Shown: piece after piece, positions 48,301 to 55,517 of the stretch | How positions within the stretch are numbered: the first letter of the stretch is position 1 | Layout of the letters: each line of letters begins with the position of its first letter | Source of the DNA: CAVVVS01 sp963751355 | GTDB lineage: Bacteria > Bacteroidota > Ignavibacteria > Ignavibacteriales > Ignavibacteriaceae | Length of the DNA: 64,000 nucleotides | Assembly: GCA_963751355.1 (NCBI GenBank) | Contig: CAVVVS010000113.1 | Location: 9,956-73,955 of the forward strand | Direction: 5' to 3' | Position numbers and translations under genes: made by a program | The notes under the pieces: model-generated | What the model was told of the DNA's origin: nothing | Database searches by the model: none | What the model saw: only the letters and a program-made list of their open reading frames with translations

Positions 48301-48849
48301 TACATTAGAATGGAAGACAATAATAAGGCAATAATTATTAATAATTTTTACGGAAATAATGTCCATGTAACTGTTAATGTACCGGTAGATACTTTAAACC
48401 TTGATCCAAATAAAACCTGGTATGCTAACGATTTACTAAATAAAACATCAGAACAGGTTTCGAATGTTTCTTTGTCGAATTTAACGGTAGATTTATTTGC
48501 CTATCAATCAAAAATAATTGTATTGGATAATTCTCCGTTAACCGGTGTAAAGGAGTCCGTACAACATCCATTGACATACAATTTACTCCAAAATTATCCC
48601 AATCCGTTTAATCCGTCAACTACAATTACTTACGAAATACCGAATACCGAAAAGGTTAATCTTGTAATTTATGATATACTCGGACGTAAGATAAAAACTT
48701 TAGTTAATAACGTGCAGACGGCAGGCAGGTATAAAGTCGTTTGGAACGGTAAGAATAATTTCAATCAACAGGTTGCAAGCGGAATATATTTTTATCGCAT
48801 GCAGGGAGGAAATTTTGCTACTGTTAAGAAGATGATTTTGCTCAAATAG
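45355..48849 (+). CDS. Second GH13 amylase, catalytic part with T9SS domain (frameshifted)
   Basis: This frame continues the preceding one (true join near 45295). It has a second E-set module (VSIQGAFNNYGAD), a DOMON-like region, and a GH13 barrel from about residue 620: DLVINHTSA, DGYRCDVAWGV (nucleophile Asp), LLAEAQSD (acid/base Glu) and FLENHDEAR, all intact. The region FGKAVSFNYRRD...DASSSINPD is a PKD-like module. The end is the sorting domain LLQNYPNPFNPSTTITYEIP. It is a paralogue of the upstream amylase with the same domain order. The different subsite residues (GYRCDVAW vs GFRCDAAM) suggest a different product profile. Confidence 0.88.
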   Translation: MFDPYSPNLKFLGDSISSVSIQGAFNNYGADHLTGPDANGIYKIKEILPLNQKIGYQFIVNSASASTAYITDPDNPHLGNDFNPYVIKQINNIPEIEPKLPVQGAILSYPAGTINIEADITLNDSNTVIDENSIHVFVDGNQVTSVFDSTKDGYMIKASVANLSIGRHIVRFAGADIHGNTAKDAFLTFGVYNANSGYHYVDEENDDNGPGNYIYSSIVSSHAGDIHDININTNTAGDSLLFTVDMGAIDDYTRIALEITNEIDRNYVEALPNADIKVSEWNNKGIYLIIAAPNSSQPSGNENKLYISRSPLKEGITVKINSDAKTTGQFKFALPLNYLENIMGSFTDKWYFGAFSYFGSSSGIIKVDGKLGGSSLPGNPSVYDVAFSGNTDIQQRLLSNFILQYFVGGPKEAVIGTEYRGAAGITAAQINSSLANRPVVKLLTGGGDWYEDTVRVYGTVNDISITNATFNVGNMGVSSDTTVSVTNGMFEALLHLSEGINIVKVGVVKNSDSTFGKAVSFNYRRDNKTNIVIKYSINQNNVTLDASSSINPDQLSLTFEWKADASNPAAVTLSGANTDVASFTAPAVDGEYYFTVTATTSKDTSWARAVIVVDSGTAHTVDMTKWHPSWVDKAVVYEIYPRSFSFFGNFNAIVQALQRLKNLGITCIWLMPIMPAASPHGYNITDYYDVNPEYGTKQDFSNFVKAAHQNGIKVLMDLVINHTSAVHPFMKDAFQYKKYSPYYNFYEWDSKGNYKYLFNWWDLPNINYEEKWVRDYMIRMIDYWVDNFNIDGYRCDVAWGVNDTRPSGPAFWQRFRNNLKGIKPDLFLLAEAQSDQLRYFDDKFDSGYDWPFFNMLKGVMSHNSSITSLDSLLEWYQSPNYLPYVKPFRFLENHDEARFISVYSVEQTKLGAAILFTLPGVPLIYAGQETGETSQRNMIGWNDAYGLQVYYQSLVKIRESNPALEQGEYVGVNNTSPDSVYSYIRMEDNNKAIIINNFYGNNVHVTVNVPVDTLNLDPNKTWYANDLLNKTSEQVSNVSLSNLTVDLFAYQSKIIVLDNSPLTGVKESVQHPLTYNLLQNYPNPFNPSTTITYEIPNTEKVNLVIYDILGRKIKTLVNNVQTAGRYKVVWNGKNNFNQQVASGIYFYRMQGGNFATVKKMILLK

Positions 48850-48913
48850 AAAGTGTTTTGTTTTTGCAAAAGGATGACTAATGGAACACAGCCTTATGCA
48901 CACAAGTTAACAA

Positions 48914-48962
48914 AATCCTGGAGGTGATAAATCTAAATTGCGCACTTCCAGGATTGATTTTT
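48914..48962 (+). terminator. Rho-independent terminator after the second amylase
   Basis: AATCCTGGAGGTG (48914-48926) pairs with CACTTCCAGGATT (48943-48955), with one G-U, followed by GATTTTT. It closes the glucan locus. Confidence 0.85.
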
Positions 48963-49132
48963 ATATAACGAAAGTTACTTTTGCGGAAACTATACCATGT
49001 TAATTAATTTTTAAATTATAACTTTAAGTAATGATAAGGTTAAGAAAAAATCAGTTGAATAATAGTTTTTATGCATTTAATATAATCAATTCAATTTTGA
49101 AATAATTCTCAATATTACCGAAAGTATCCCGG

Positions 49133-49603
49133 ATGAAAAATATCAGCATCTTTAATGTGATTTTATTTTCGTTTGTTTTATCAATTTTTCTTTTCCCTAA
49201 AAATTTTGCTTCCGTTCAGCCCGATACCTTAGCAATAGTTAACGGTAAGCCGGTTACATCCGGCGACTTTAAAAACAGATTTGAACTATCCGTTTATCCA
49301 GGAAAAGGACTCAACGGAAATTTATATAAAACTAAACGCGGCTTTCTGTACTCAATGATTGCAGAGAGACTTTTATCAGGTGAAGCACTTAAAGCACTTC
49401 CAAACGATAATAAAAATGAAGAGTTTCTGAAAAATGAAACCGAACGAATGTTTCTTAGAGATGCTTTATATAGAAGAGAAATTTTACCTAAGAGCTGCCG
49501 TATCGGAAAAAGAAATAGAAAAGGGCGTAAAATATTCAACATATTTTTATATACTGGATGCTTTTTATTTTCCCGATACTATTGCGGGGAATATTTTTTA
49601 TAA
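49133..49603 (+). CDS. SurA/PpiC-like periplasmic folding factor, N-terminal part (frameshifted)
   Basis: A signal peptide (residues 1-27) is followed by DTLAIVNGKPVTSGDFKNRFE, the usual start of SurA-type parvulins, and a helical region LYSMIAERLLSGEALK. After residue ~117 (LYRREI) the frame is wrong. The +1 frame gives YLRAAVSEKEIEKGVKYSTYFY, the expected continuation, from the T4 run 49482-49485 to about 49618. So at least two shifts separate this piece from the next. Such proteins chaperone outer-membrane or secreted proteins; this copy may be a pseudogene. Confidence 0.65.
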   Translation: MKNISIFNVILFSFVLSIFLFPKNFASVQPDTLAIVNGKPVTSGDFKNRFELSVYPGKGLNGNLYKTKRGFLYSMIAERLLSGEALKALPNDNKNEEFLKNETERMFLRDALYRREILPKSCRIGKRNRKGRKIFNIFLYTGCFLFSRYYCGEYFL

Positions 49604-50799
49604 AGCCGCGAACGGAAAATATAGTAAAGAATGTTTACGATTTAGCCGATAGTATGAAAATAAGGCATGATTCGCTGGAGATCGGGTACGGGGAATCTAA
49701 TGAAATAATTGAAAATGCTTTTTTCGGACATAAACCCGGATTTATTTCGAAACCAACCAACACAGTGGATGGCTGGGTTATCTTTAGAATATTAGGGAGA
49801 AAACTGAACACAAAGTATAGCGCTGCAGCTATCAGTGATAGAAAAGAAATGGTCCGGAAAATAATTAAGGGAAGAAAAGAAGATAAAATAGGATACGAAT
49901 ATCTTTTGTCCGTCATGAAGGGCGTTTCAGTAAAGGTTAATTATAAAATATTTAGACCACTTGTATATTCTATACAAAAATATTTACTTAATCATCGGCG
50001 TGGAAGTTTTGAACCCAATTATTATTTAAGCAGTGATGAAATTACCAGCTTAAAACACGAGTACACCCGGGAAATAAATATGCCCATGCTAAAGTTTAAC
50101 AGCGGAGAACTAAATCTGAATTATGTGCTGGACAATCTTTTAACATCCGGTTTTGCTCCGAGAGATACGACCGTACCTGAAATTACATATTCGCTTCATA
50201 CATCATTAAGATTTATAGTCCAAAATTATTTTTTGGCTGAACGTGCAAGGAAGTTGGGACTGCAGAATTCGGAAGAAGTAAAATATAATGTCCAAATGTT
50301 CTTAAATGCGTACCGGGCAGACAAATTAATGTCCCGAATTACTGATACAGTTAATGTTACCCAAAATGAAATAAATAAATATTTCTCCCAGCATAAAGAT
50401 GAAGTCTTGAGAGATGTAGAGTTAAGACTTCAGATATTTACATTTGTAAATTTGGATGAAGCTGCGAAGGTGTTAAATAAGTTGAATAATTTAACTAAGA
50501 CTAACGATGATACCACCGGCGCAGTTTGGCTTCGTGCCTCACAGCTTGGTGAACTTGGAGCGGTATTATCGGAATTAAAAAGAGGCTCAGTTTACGGGCC
50601 TATTTTTGTAAAGGGAAAATATACAATTTTCAGGATACTGGATAAGCGTTCCAAAATATCACGAAATGAAATTTCACATAGCATACAGGCTGCAAGAGAT
50701 ATGCTGATTACAAAACGAAAAAGTGAGGCGCTAAGTAAATATGTTGCCCATCTTGCCGAAACTCAAAATGTAAAATTATATCCGGACAGGCTTGAATGA
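49558..50799 (+). CDS. SurA/PpiC-like protein, C-terminal part (frameshifted)
   Basis: Coding is sensible from about residue 22 (NIVKNVYDLADSMKIRHD). A parvulin-like region is visible as DGWVIFRILGRK and later GAVWLRASQLGELGAVLSELKRGSVYGPIFVKGKYTIFRILDKR (described by its ends), with helical linkers. The classic parvulin FLGxxxPG-like motif is not obvious, so isomerase activity is doubtful and a chaperone role more likely. It is joined to the N-terminal part through a middle segment in the third frame; the A4 run at 49616-49619 is the probable second shift point. No operon partner. Confidence 0.65.
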   Translation: MLFIFPILLRGIFFIKPRTENIVKNVYDLADSMKIRHDSLEIGYGESNEIIENAFFGHKPGFISKPTNTVDGWVIFRILGRKLNTKYSAAAISDRKEMVRKIIKGRKEDKIGYEYLLSVMKGVSVKVNYKIFRPLVYSIQKYLLNHRRGSFEPNYYLSSDEITSLKHEYTREINMPMLKFNSGELNLNYVLDNLLTSGFAPRDTTVPEITYSLHTSLRFIVQNYFLAERARKLGLQNSEEVKYNVQMFLNAYRADKLMSRITDTVNVTQNEINKYFSQHKDEVLRDVELRLQIFTFVNLDEAAKVLNKLNNLTKTNDDTTGAVWLRASQLGELGAVLSELKRGSVYGPIFVKGKYTIFRILDKRSKISRNEISHSIQAARDMLITKRKSEALSKYVAHLAETQNVKLYPDRLE

Positions 50800-51084
50800 T
50801 GTTAAAGTAACCCCAATCCAAATGCTAACATTCCGATATATAGGATTCGGAGGAAAAATTATTGCAGTTCCGACTTTGTACCCTCATGAAAATTGGATTA
50901 AATATCTAAAGAAATCAGATAAAATTATTCCTTGAAATAATCAAAAAAAGTGTATGTGGAAGCAGCATAGTAAATATTCATTTCTAAAATGACTGTATTA
51001 AATTTGTCTTCCCTTTCAATATATTCCTATAAAGACTTATATTTATGTGTTTATAAATATTTATATAGGAAAAAATGATTTATT

Positions 51085-51228
51085 ATGCCTGGTTCAACAA
51101 AAATTAAAATAAAAAAGAAAAAAAAGAGAATACCCGTCCCGCAAAAACCGCCCAAGGTTGAAAAGGACAAAAAAATATATGATAGAAAAAAAGAGAAGAG
51201 CAAACTGCTAAAGAACAAACAAAATTAA
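51085..51228 (+). CDS. Small, highly basic 47-residue protein
   Basis: I do not recognise a family. The frame from the ATG at 51085 encodes MPGSTKIKIKKKKKR, then IPVPQKPPKVEKDKK, then a Lys-rich tail ending NKQN. About 40 % of residues are lysine, with a proline-rich middle. AGGA lies 14 bases upstream of the ATG. Lysine bias partly reflects AT-rich DNA, but the absence of stops, the Pro motif and its place just ahead of the carboxypeptidase gene (32 bases) favour a real gene. A nucleic-acid or ribosome partner is a guess. Confidence 0.5.
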   Translation: MPGSTKIKIKKKKKRIPVPQKPPKVEKDKKIYDRKKEKSKLLKNKQN

Positions 51229-51260
51229 ATTCCGTCCATTTCTAACATTTTAGGGGCTGC

Positions 51261-53102
51261 ATGATACGCATTATAATAATAGCAATTTTCATTTCAACTA
51301 CTTCCATATATGCACAAGTTTCTTTTAACGGTTTGTTTGAGAGCGGGAATATTGCAAAAGTTACACAGGATGATTCCGTTTCTTACACCGTGACCACAAA
51401 ACAGGATATCGGCGGCAGATGGTTTTATTTCAGAATGGCTGGGGTTAAAAATAGATTTGTGCGGGTAACTATTGCAAACAGCGATGTAAAACGGGCAATG
51501 TATTCTTATGATGATATTAATTTTATGAGATTCTCAATATTTGAAAGCCCCCATGAAAATGTTTTTGAAAAAACATATGCTCAGGATACTGTTTATGTTG
51601 CATACTATACTCCGTACACATTTAGTTATCTGCAGAAGAGAATACAAAAGTGGGAACAAAGTCCATTTGTTTCGGTTGATACTATCGGATATACTGATCA
51701 CAATTTACCCGTTGAAGAAATAATATTAACCGATCCGGCGGTGCCCGATAGTAATAAGTACCAGGTATGGATTCATGCACGAACCCACCCGGGTGAAACT
51801 CCTTCTTCATTTCACTTCGACGGGATAGTTCAGGAACTGCTGAAAAATGATGATGTAATTGAGTATTACAGGAAAAATATCATCTTTCACCTGATTCCTT
51901 TTACAAATCCCGAAGGAGTTTATTACGGAAGATCAAGGACAAATTATTTTGGAGTTGATGTTGAATCAAACTGGAATGAAACGGAAGCCCAAACGAGTCA
52001 GGAGGTTAAGATACTGAAGAAAAGAATGCTGGAGGTAAATAACAAAAAAGTACTTTCGGTATTTCTCAATTTGCATTCGCAGGCATCACCTTATTGTACA
52101 TTTTGGATACATACACCAGCTTCAACTAATTCCAGGTATTACAGGAAAGAGTATCAATTTGCTAACCTGAACACTTCCGATAATCCTTATTTCACTCAGC
52201 AGGATTACAGCGAATCATCTTTAAAGCCGTATTTCCCGGAAGGATGGTTGTGGGATAATTTCGGTTCGAAAGTAATGGCATTAACATACGAAACGCCTTA
52301 CGATCACTATTCGAACGGTACGTGGGTTACTAATGAAAATCTATATGAAATCGGTGCAAGGACGGTATTTGCCATCGGGGAGTTTTTAAATTTATCCCAT
52401 CCGGAACATTTAATGCTGGATAATAAAGATGCTGTTGTTTCCGGTAATTGGCAAGCTGATACTACCGGCTTGCAATTTTACGGGGCTAATTTTTTAGCAA
52501 TACCGGGAGGGAACGGAAATAATTCAGTCACTTATACAACTCAAGCACTTAAAGCCGGTAAGTATGATATTTACGGCTGGTGGACAGCCGATCCTGCAAA
52601 CGCATACAATACAAATTTTAATATTAATACTGTTGATACTTCAATTAACCTGGAGAAAACCGAACGAACCAATGGAGGGCAATGGAATTATTTAACCGAT
52701 GTTGAACTTAAAAGCGAAGAGCAAATTTCTATAAAAGTTAATGATAAGGCAAACGGACGTGTTGTAGCCGATGCATTTCGTGTTATATACAGTGGTTCGA
52801 TCGAATCGGTTAAAGAACTGCCTGCCCCGCAAGATTTTGTGCTCTATCAAAATTACCCGAATCCTTTCAATCCAACAACTACTATACGATTTAAACTTAA
52901 AAACACAACTCATGTTCAATTAAGTGTTTTCAACGAGTTGGGACAATTGGTCGCTGTGCTGATTGATAACGTACTTTCTCAGGGGCAGCATCAGGTAATT
53001 TTCAATGCTTCAAACTTTGGCGGATTGAGCAGCGGCGTTTATTATTACTATCTTAAGACTAATAAATTTGCCGAGGCTAAAGGTATGATTCTGCTGAAGT
53101 GA
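51261..53102 (+). CDS. Secreted M14-family zinc carboxypeptidase with T9SS domain
   Basis: At 613 residues, the signal peptide ends SIYAQ. An N-terminal beta domain (about 20-135) precedes the M14 catalytic domain (about 140-375) of the cytosolic-carboxypeptidase-like type: zinc ligands His176 and Glu179 in HARTHPGE and His272 in NLHSQA, catalytic Glu344 in LTYETPYD, substrate Arg/Asn in YYGRSRTN and SNWNETEA. A golvesin-type sugar/lectin-like domain follows (about 390-505, ending VVADAFRVIYSG), then the sorting domain LYQNYPNPFNPTTTIRFKL. It would trim C-terminal residues from extracellular peptides. Confidence 0.92.
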   Translation: MIRIIIIAIFISTTSIYAQVSFNGLFESGNIAKVTQDDSVSYTVTTKQDIGGRWFYFRMAGVKNRFVRVTIANSDVKRAMYSYDDINFMRFSIFESPHENVFEKTYAQDTVYVAYYTPYTFSYLQKRIQKWEQSPFVSVDTIGYTDHNLPVEEIILTDPAVPDSNKYQVWIHARTHPGETPSSFHFDGIVQELLKNDDVIEYYRKNIIFHLIPFTNPEGVYYGRSRTNYFGVDVESNWNETEAQTSQEVKILKKRMLEVNNKKVLSVFLNLHSQASPYCTFWIHTPASTNSRYYRKEYQFANLNTSDNPYFTQQDYSESSLKPYFPEGWLWDNFGSKVMALTYETPYDHYSNGTWVTNENLYEIGARTVFAIGEFLNLSHPEHLMLDNKDAVVSGNWQADTTGLQFYGANFLAIPGGNGNNSVTYTTQALKAGKYDIYGWWTADPANAYNTNFNINTVDTSINLEKTERTNGGQWNYLTDVELKSEEQISIKVNDKANGRVVADAFRVIYSGSIESVKELPAPQDFVLYQNYPNPFNPTTTIRFKLKNTTHVQLSVFNELGQLVAVLIDNVLSQGQHQVIFNASNFGGLSSGVYYYYLKTNKFAEAKGMILLK

Positions 53103-53478
53103 GCATTAATAAATTCTATAGACAATTTTTTTTCTGATAAACTGTTTAGTCATTAAAGCAACAAAATTTATATTGTTGGTAAGTAAGCGCTGCTATTCGA
53201 TATGTATTTCTTTAATTTATTCAGTAGGTTAAAATATAAAAACAGTAACCGGATTCCGGAAGCAAGCGACAAGAAACCAGCAAGCGAAAAACAAATAAAC
53301 AATTTTACACCAAATGATCGGCTACCTATAAGAGTGAAAATAATGAAATTCATATATTTTCCGTTAAAAAAATTGTGATTTGGAAAAATTTCATCATCTA
53401 ATGTATTTGCATTCCTACCTATCTTCCCTTATATTTAAAGTAAATAAAAATATATTTCCTAAATAAGTAAGGCATAAA
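53103..53478. other. Intergenic region, 376 bp
   Basis: Short frames exist on both strands: plus 53202-53378 (58 codons, Lys/Asn-rich, no ribosome site) and minus 53168-53353 (61 codons, hydrophobic). They overlap and neither shows family motifs, so I call neither. A T8 run near 53127 follows the carboxypeptidase stop but lacks a convincing hairpin. Confidence 0.4.
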
Positions 53479-53925
53479 ATGCTTGATGACTTAGATATTA
53501 AAATAATTAATATCCTTCAAAAAAAGGGTAGAACAAAACGAAATGAGATAGCCGAATCTGTCGGTCTGTCTATTCCATCTGTAAGTGAAAGACTTCATAA
53601 ATTGGAAGAAAGGGGAGTTATAGAAGGCTACTTTGCAAAAGTAAACAGAAAAGCCTTCGGTTATGATATCATGGCATATATTCACGTTAATATGGAATCA
53701 TCAAAACATTTCAAAACACTGGTTGCAAAGGCAGAGAAAGTTCCTCAAATTATTGAATGTCATTCTGTGCTGGGGGAAGGCTCCCATCTGTTAAAAGCAA
53801 TTGTAAAAAATTCTGCTGCTCTGGAAAAATTACTAAACGATATTCAATCATGGCCTGGTGTTTCAGCTACAAAAACCACATTTGTGCTTTCCACGGTTAA
53901 AGAAACCACAGCAATCGATATTTAA
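53479..53925 (+). CDS. Lrp/AsnC-family transcriptional regulator
   Basis: At 148 residues, the N-terminal winged HTH (about 5-50) reads [22 protein letters not shown] and [20 protein letters not shown], diagnostic of the family; the C-terminal RAM/ligand domain (about 65-145) has [17 protein letters not shown]. These proteins sense amino acids and usually act as octamers. It begins 35 bases before glnA on the same strand, so it probably responds to glutamine or a related amino acid and controls glnA or nitrogen genes. The ATG at 53479 has a modest AAGTAAGG site. Confidence 0.92.
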   Translation: MLDDLDIKIINILQKKGRTKRNEIAESVGLSIPSVSERLHKLEERGVIEGYFAKVNRKAFGYDIMAYIHVNMESSKHFKTLVAKAEKVPQIIECHSVLGEGSHLLKAIVKNSAALEKLLNDIQSWPGVSATKTTFVLSTVKETTAIDI

Positions 53926-53960
53926 ATTTTTTTTCAATAACAAAAAGAAAAGGGAAAAAT

Positions 53961-55388
53961 ATGGCAAACGCTCCCACTCAAGTTGAAGACGTTCTTAAAT
54001 ACGTCAAAACAAAAGGTATTAAATTTATTGATTTGAAGTTCATGGATTTTCCGGGTCAATGGCAGCATTTTACAGTGCCGGTAAGTCATTTAGATGCCGG
54101 ATCGTTTGAAGACGGATTCGGGTTTGACGGTTCATCTATCCGCGGTTGGAAAACAATTAACGAAAGTGATATGCTTATTATCCCGGATCCCACAACAATG
54201 TTTCTCGATCCGTTTATTGCCGAACCGACACTAAGTTTAATCTGCGATGTTTATGAACCGGCTACAAAAGAAAAGTACACGAGATGTCCGAGAAATATTG
54301 CTCAAAAAGCTGTTGTATATTTAATTTCAACCGGACTTGCTGATACTGTTTACTTCGGTCCCGAAGCAGAATTTTTTGTTTTTGATGATGTCCGGTTCGA
54401 TTCAAAACCGAACGGTTGTTTTTATTCGGTCGATTCGGTTGAGGGAAGGTGGAACAGCGGAAAGGATGAAGCCCCTAACCTCGGTTATAAGCCAAGGTAT
54501 AAAGAAGGATACTTTCCCGTTCCTCCTACGGATGCTTTAATGGATCTTAGAAATGAAATGGTTACTAATCTTATAAACAGTGGAATCGATGTAGAAGCTC
54601 AGCATCATGAAGTTGCAAGCGGCGGACAGTGTGAGATTGACCTCCGGTTTCAACCCCTGGTTCGTGCAGCGGATCAACTTTTAATGTTTAAATATATTGT
54701 TAAAAATACTGCTAAGAAAAACGGAAGAACGGTAACTTATATGCCTAAACCGGTATTGGGAGATAATGGTTCCGGTATGCATGTTCATACTTCTCTCTGG
54801 AAAGACGGGAAACCTTTATTTGCAGGTTCAGGCTATGCCGGGTTGAGTGAAATGGGTCTGTATTTTATCGGCGGGCTATTGAAGCACGCAGCTTCGCTTT
54901 TATCATTCACTAATCCTACAACAAATTCTTATAAAAGATTAGTGCCCGGCTTTGAAGCTCCTGTTAACTTAGCTTATTCACAGCGTAACAGAAGTGCATC
55001 TATTAGAATTCCTATGTATTCTACAAGTCCTAAAGCCAAGAGGGTTGAATTTAGATGTCCCGATCCTTCCAGCAATCCTTATCTTGCATTTTCTGCAATG
55101 TTGATGGCAGGATTAGACGGCGTAGTAAATAGAATTGATCCCGGTGAACCGCTGGATAAAGATATTTACGATCTGTCACCTGAAGAATTGAAAGATGTGC
55201 CTTCAACTCCGGAAAGTTTGGGAGCGGCATTAAAAGCTTTGTCCGAAGATCATGAATACTTATTGAAAGGCGACGTGTTTACTGACGATGTAATTGAAAC
55301 CTGGATAAAGTATAAAACGGATAAGGAAATTAAACCGATGGCTTTACAGCCTCATCCGTATGAGTTCAGTTTATACTACGATGTGTAA
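53961..55388 (+). CDS. glnA: Type I glutamine synthetase
   Basis: The enzyme makes glutamine from glutamate, ammonia and ATP. At 475 residues, the beta-grasp starts [80 protein letters not shown] and [15 protein letters not shown] are all present. The loop [10 protein letters not shown] near residue 403 has the adenylylation Tyr of the GSI-beta class, so activity may be tuned by covalent modification. It is preceded by an Lrp/AsnC gene and followed by a very strong terminator. No glnB or glnE gene is in the window. Confidence 0.97.
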   Translation: MANAPTQVEDVLKYVKTKGIKFIDLKFMDFPGQWQHFTVPVSHLDAGSFEDGFGFDGSSIRGWKTINESDMLIIPDPTTMFLDPFIAEPTLSLICDVYEPATKEKYTRCPRNIAQKAVVYLISTGLADTVYFGPEAEFFVFDDVRFDSKPNGCFYSVDSVEGRWNSGKDEAPNLGYKPRYKEGYFPVPPTDALMDLRNEMVTNLINSGIDVEAQHHEVASGGQCEIDLRFQPLVRAADQLLMFKYIVKNTAKKNGRTVTYMPKPVLGDNGSGMHVHTSLWKDGKPLFAGSGYAGLSEMGLYFIGGLLKHAASLLSFTNPTTNSYKRLVPGFEAPVNLAYSQRNRSASIRIPMYSTSPKAKRVEFRCPDPSSNPYLAFSAMLMAGLDGVVNRIDPGEPLDKDIYDLSPEELKDVPSTPESLGAALKALSEDHEYLLKGDVFTDDVIETWIKYKTDKEIKPMALQPHPYEFSLYYDV

Positions 55389-55397
55389 AAAGGTTAC

Positions 55398-55426
55398 GGG
55401 CGAATCACTGATTCGCCCTTTTTTTT
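55398..55426 (+). terminator. Strong Rho-independent terminator of glnA
   Basis: GGGCGAATC (55398-55406) pairs with GATTCGCCC (55410-55418) around ACT and runs straight into eight T. It is 10 bases after the glnA stop. Confidence 0.96.
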
Positions 55427-55517
55427 GACAGAGCAATTTTTCAACATTTAATTAATGTCTCTAAGTATTCGGTTTATTTGTTGTCCTTCACTATTTTAGC
55501 CTTCATTAATCATTTAG

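Noticed and set aside
53168..53378. Overlapping hydrophobic (minus) and Lys/Asn-rich (plus) frames
   Set aside because: The two frames exclude each other and neither has a ribosome site or family motif.
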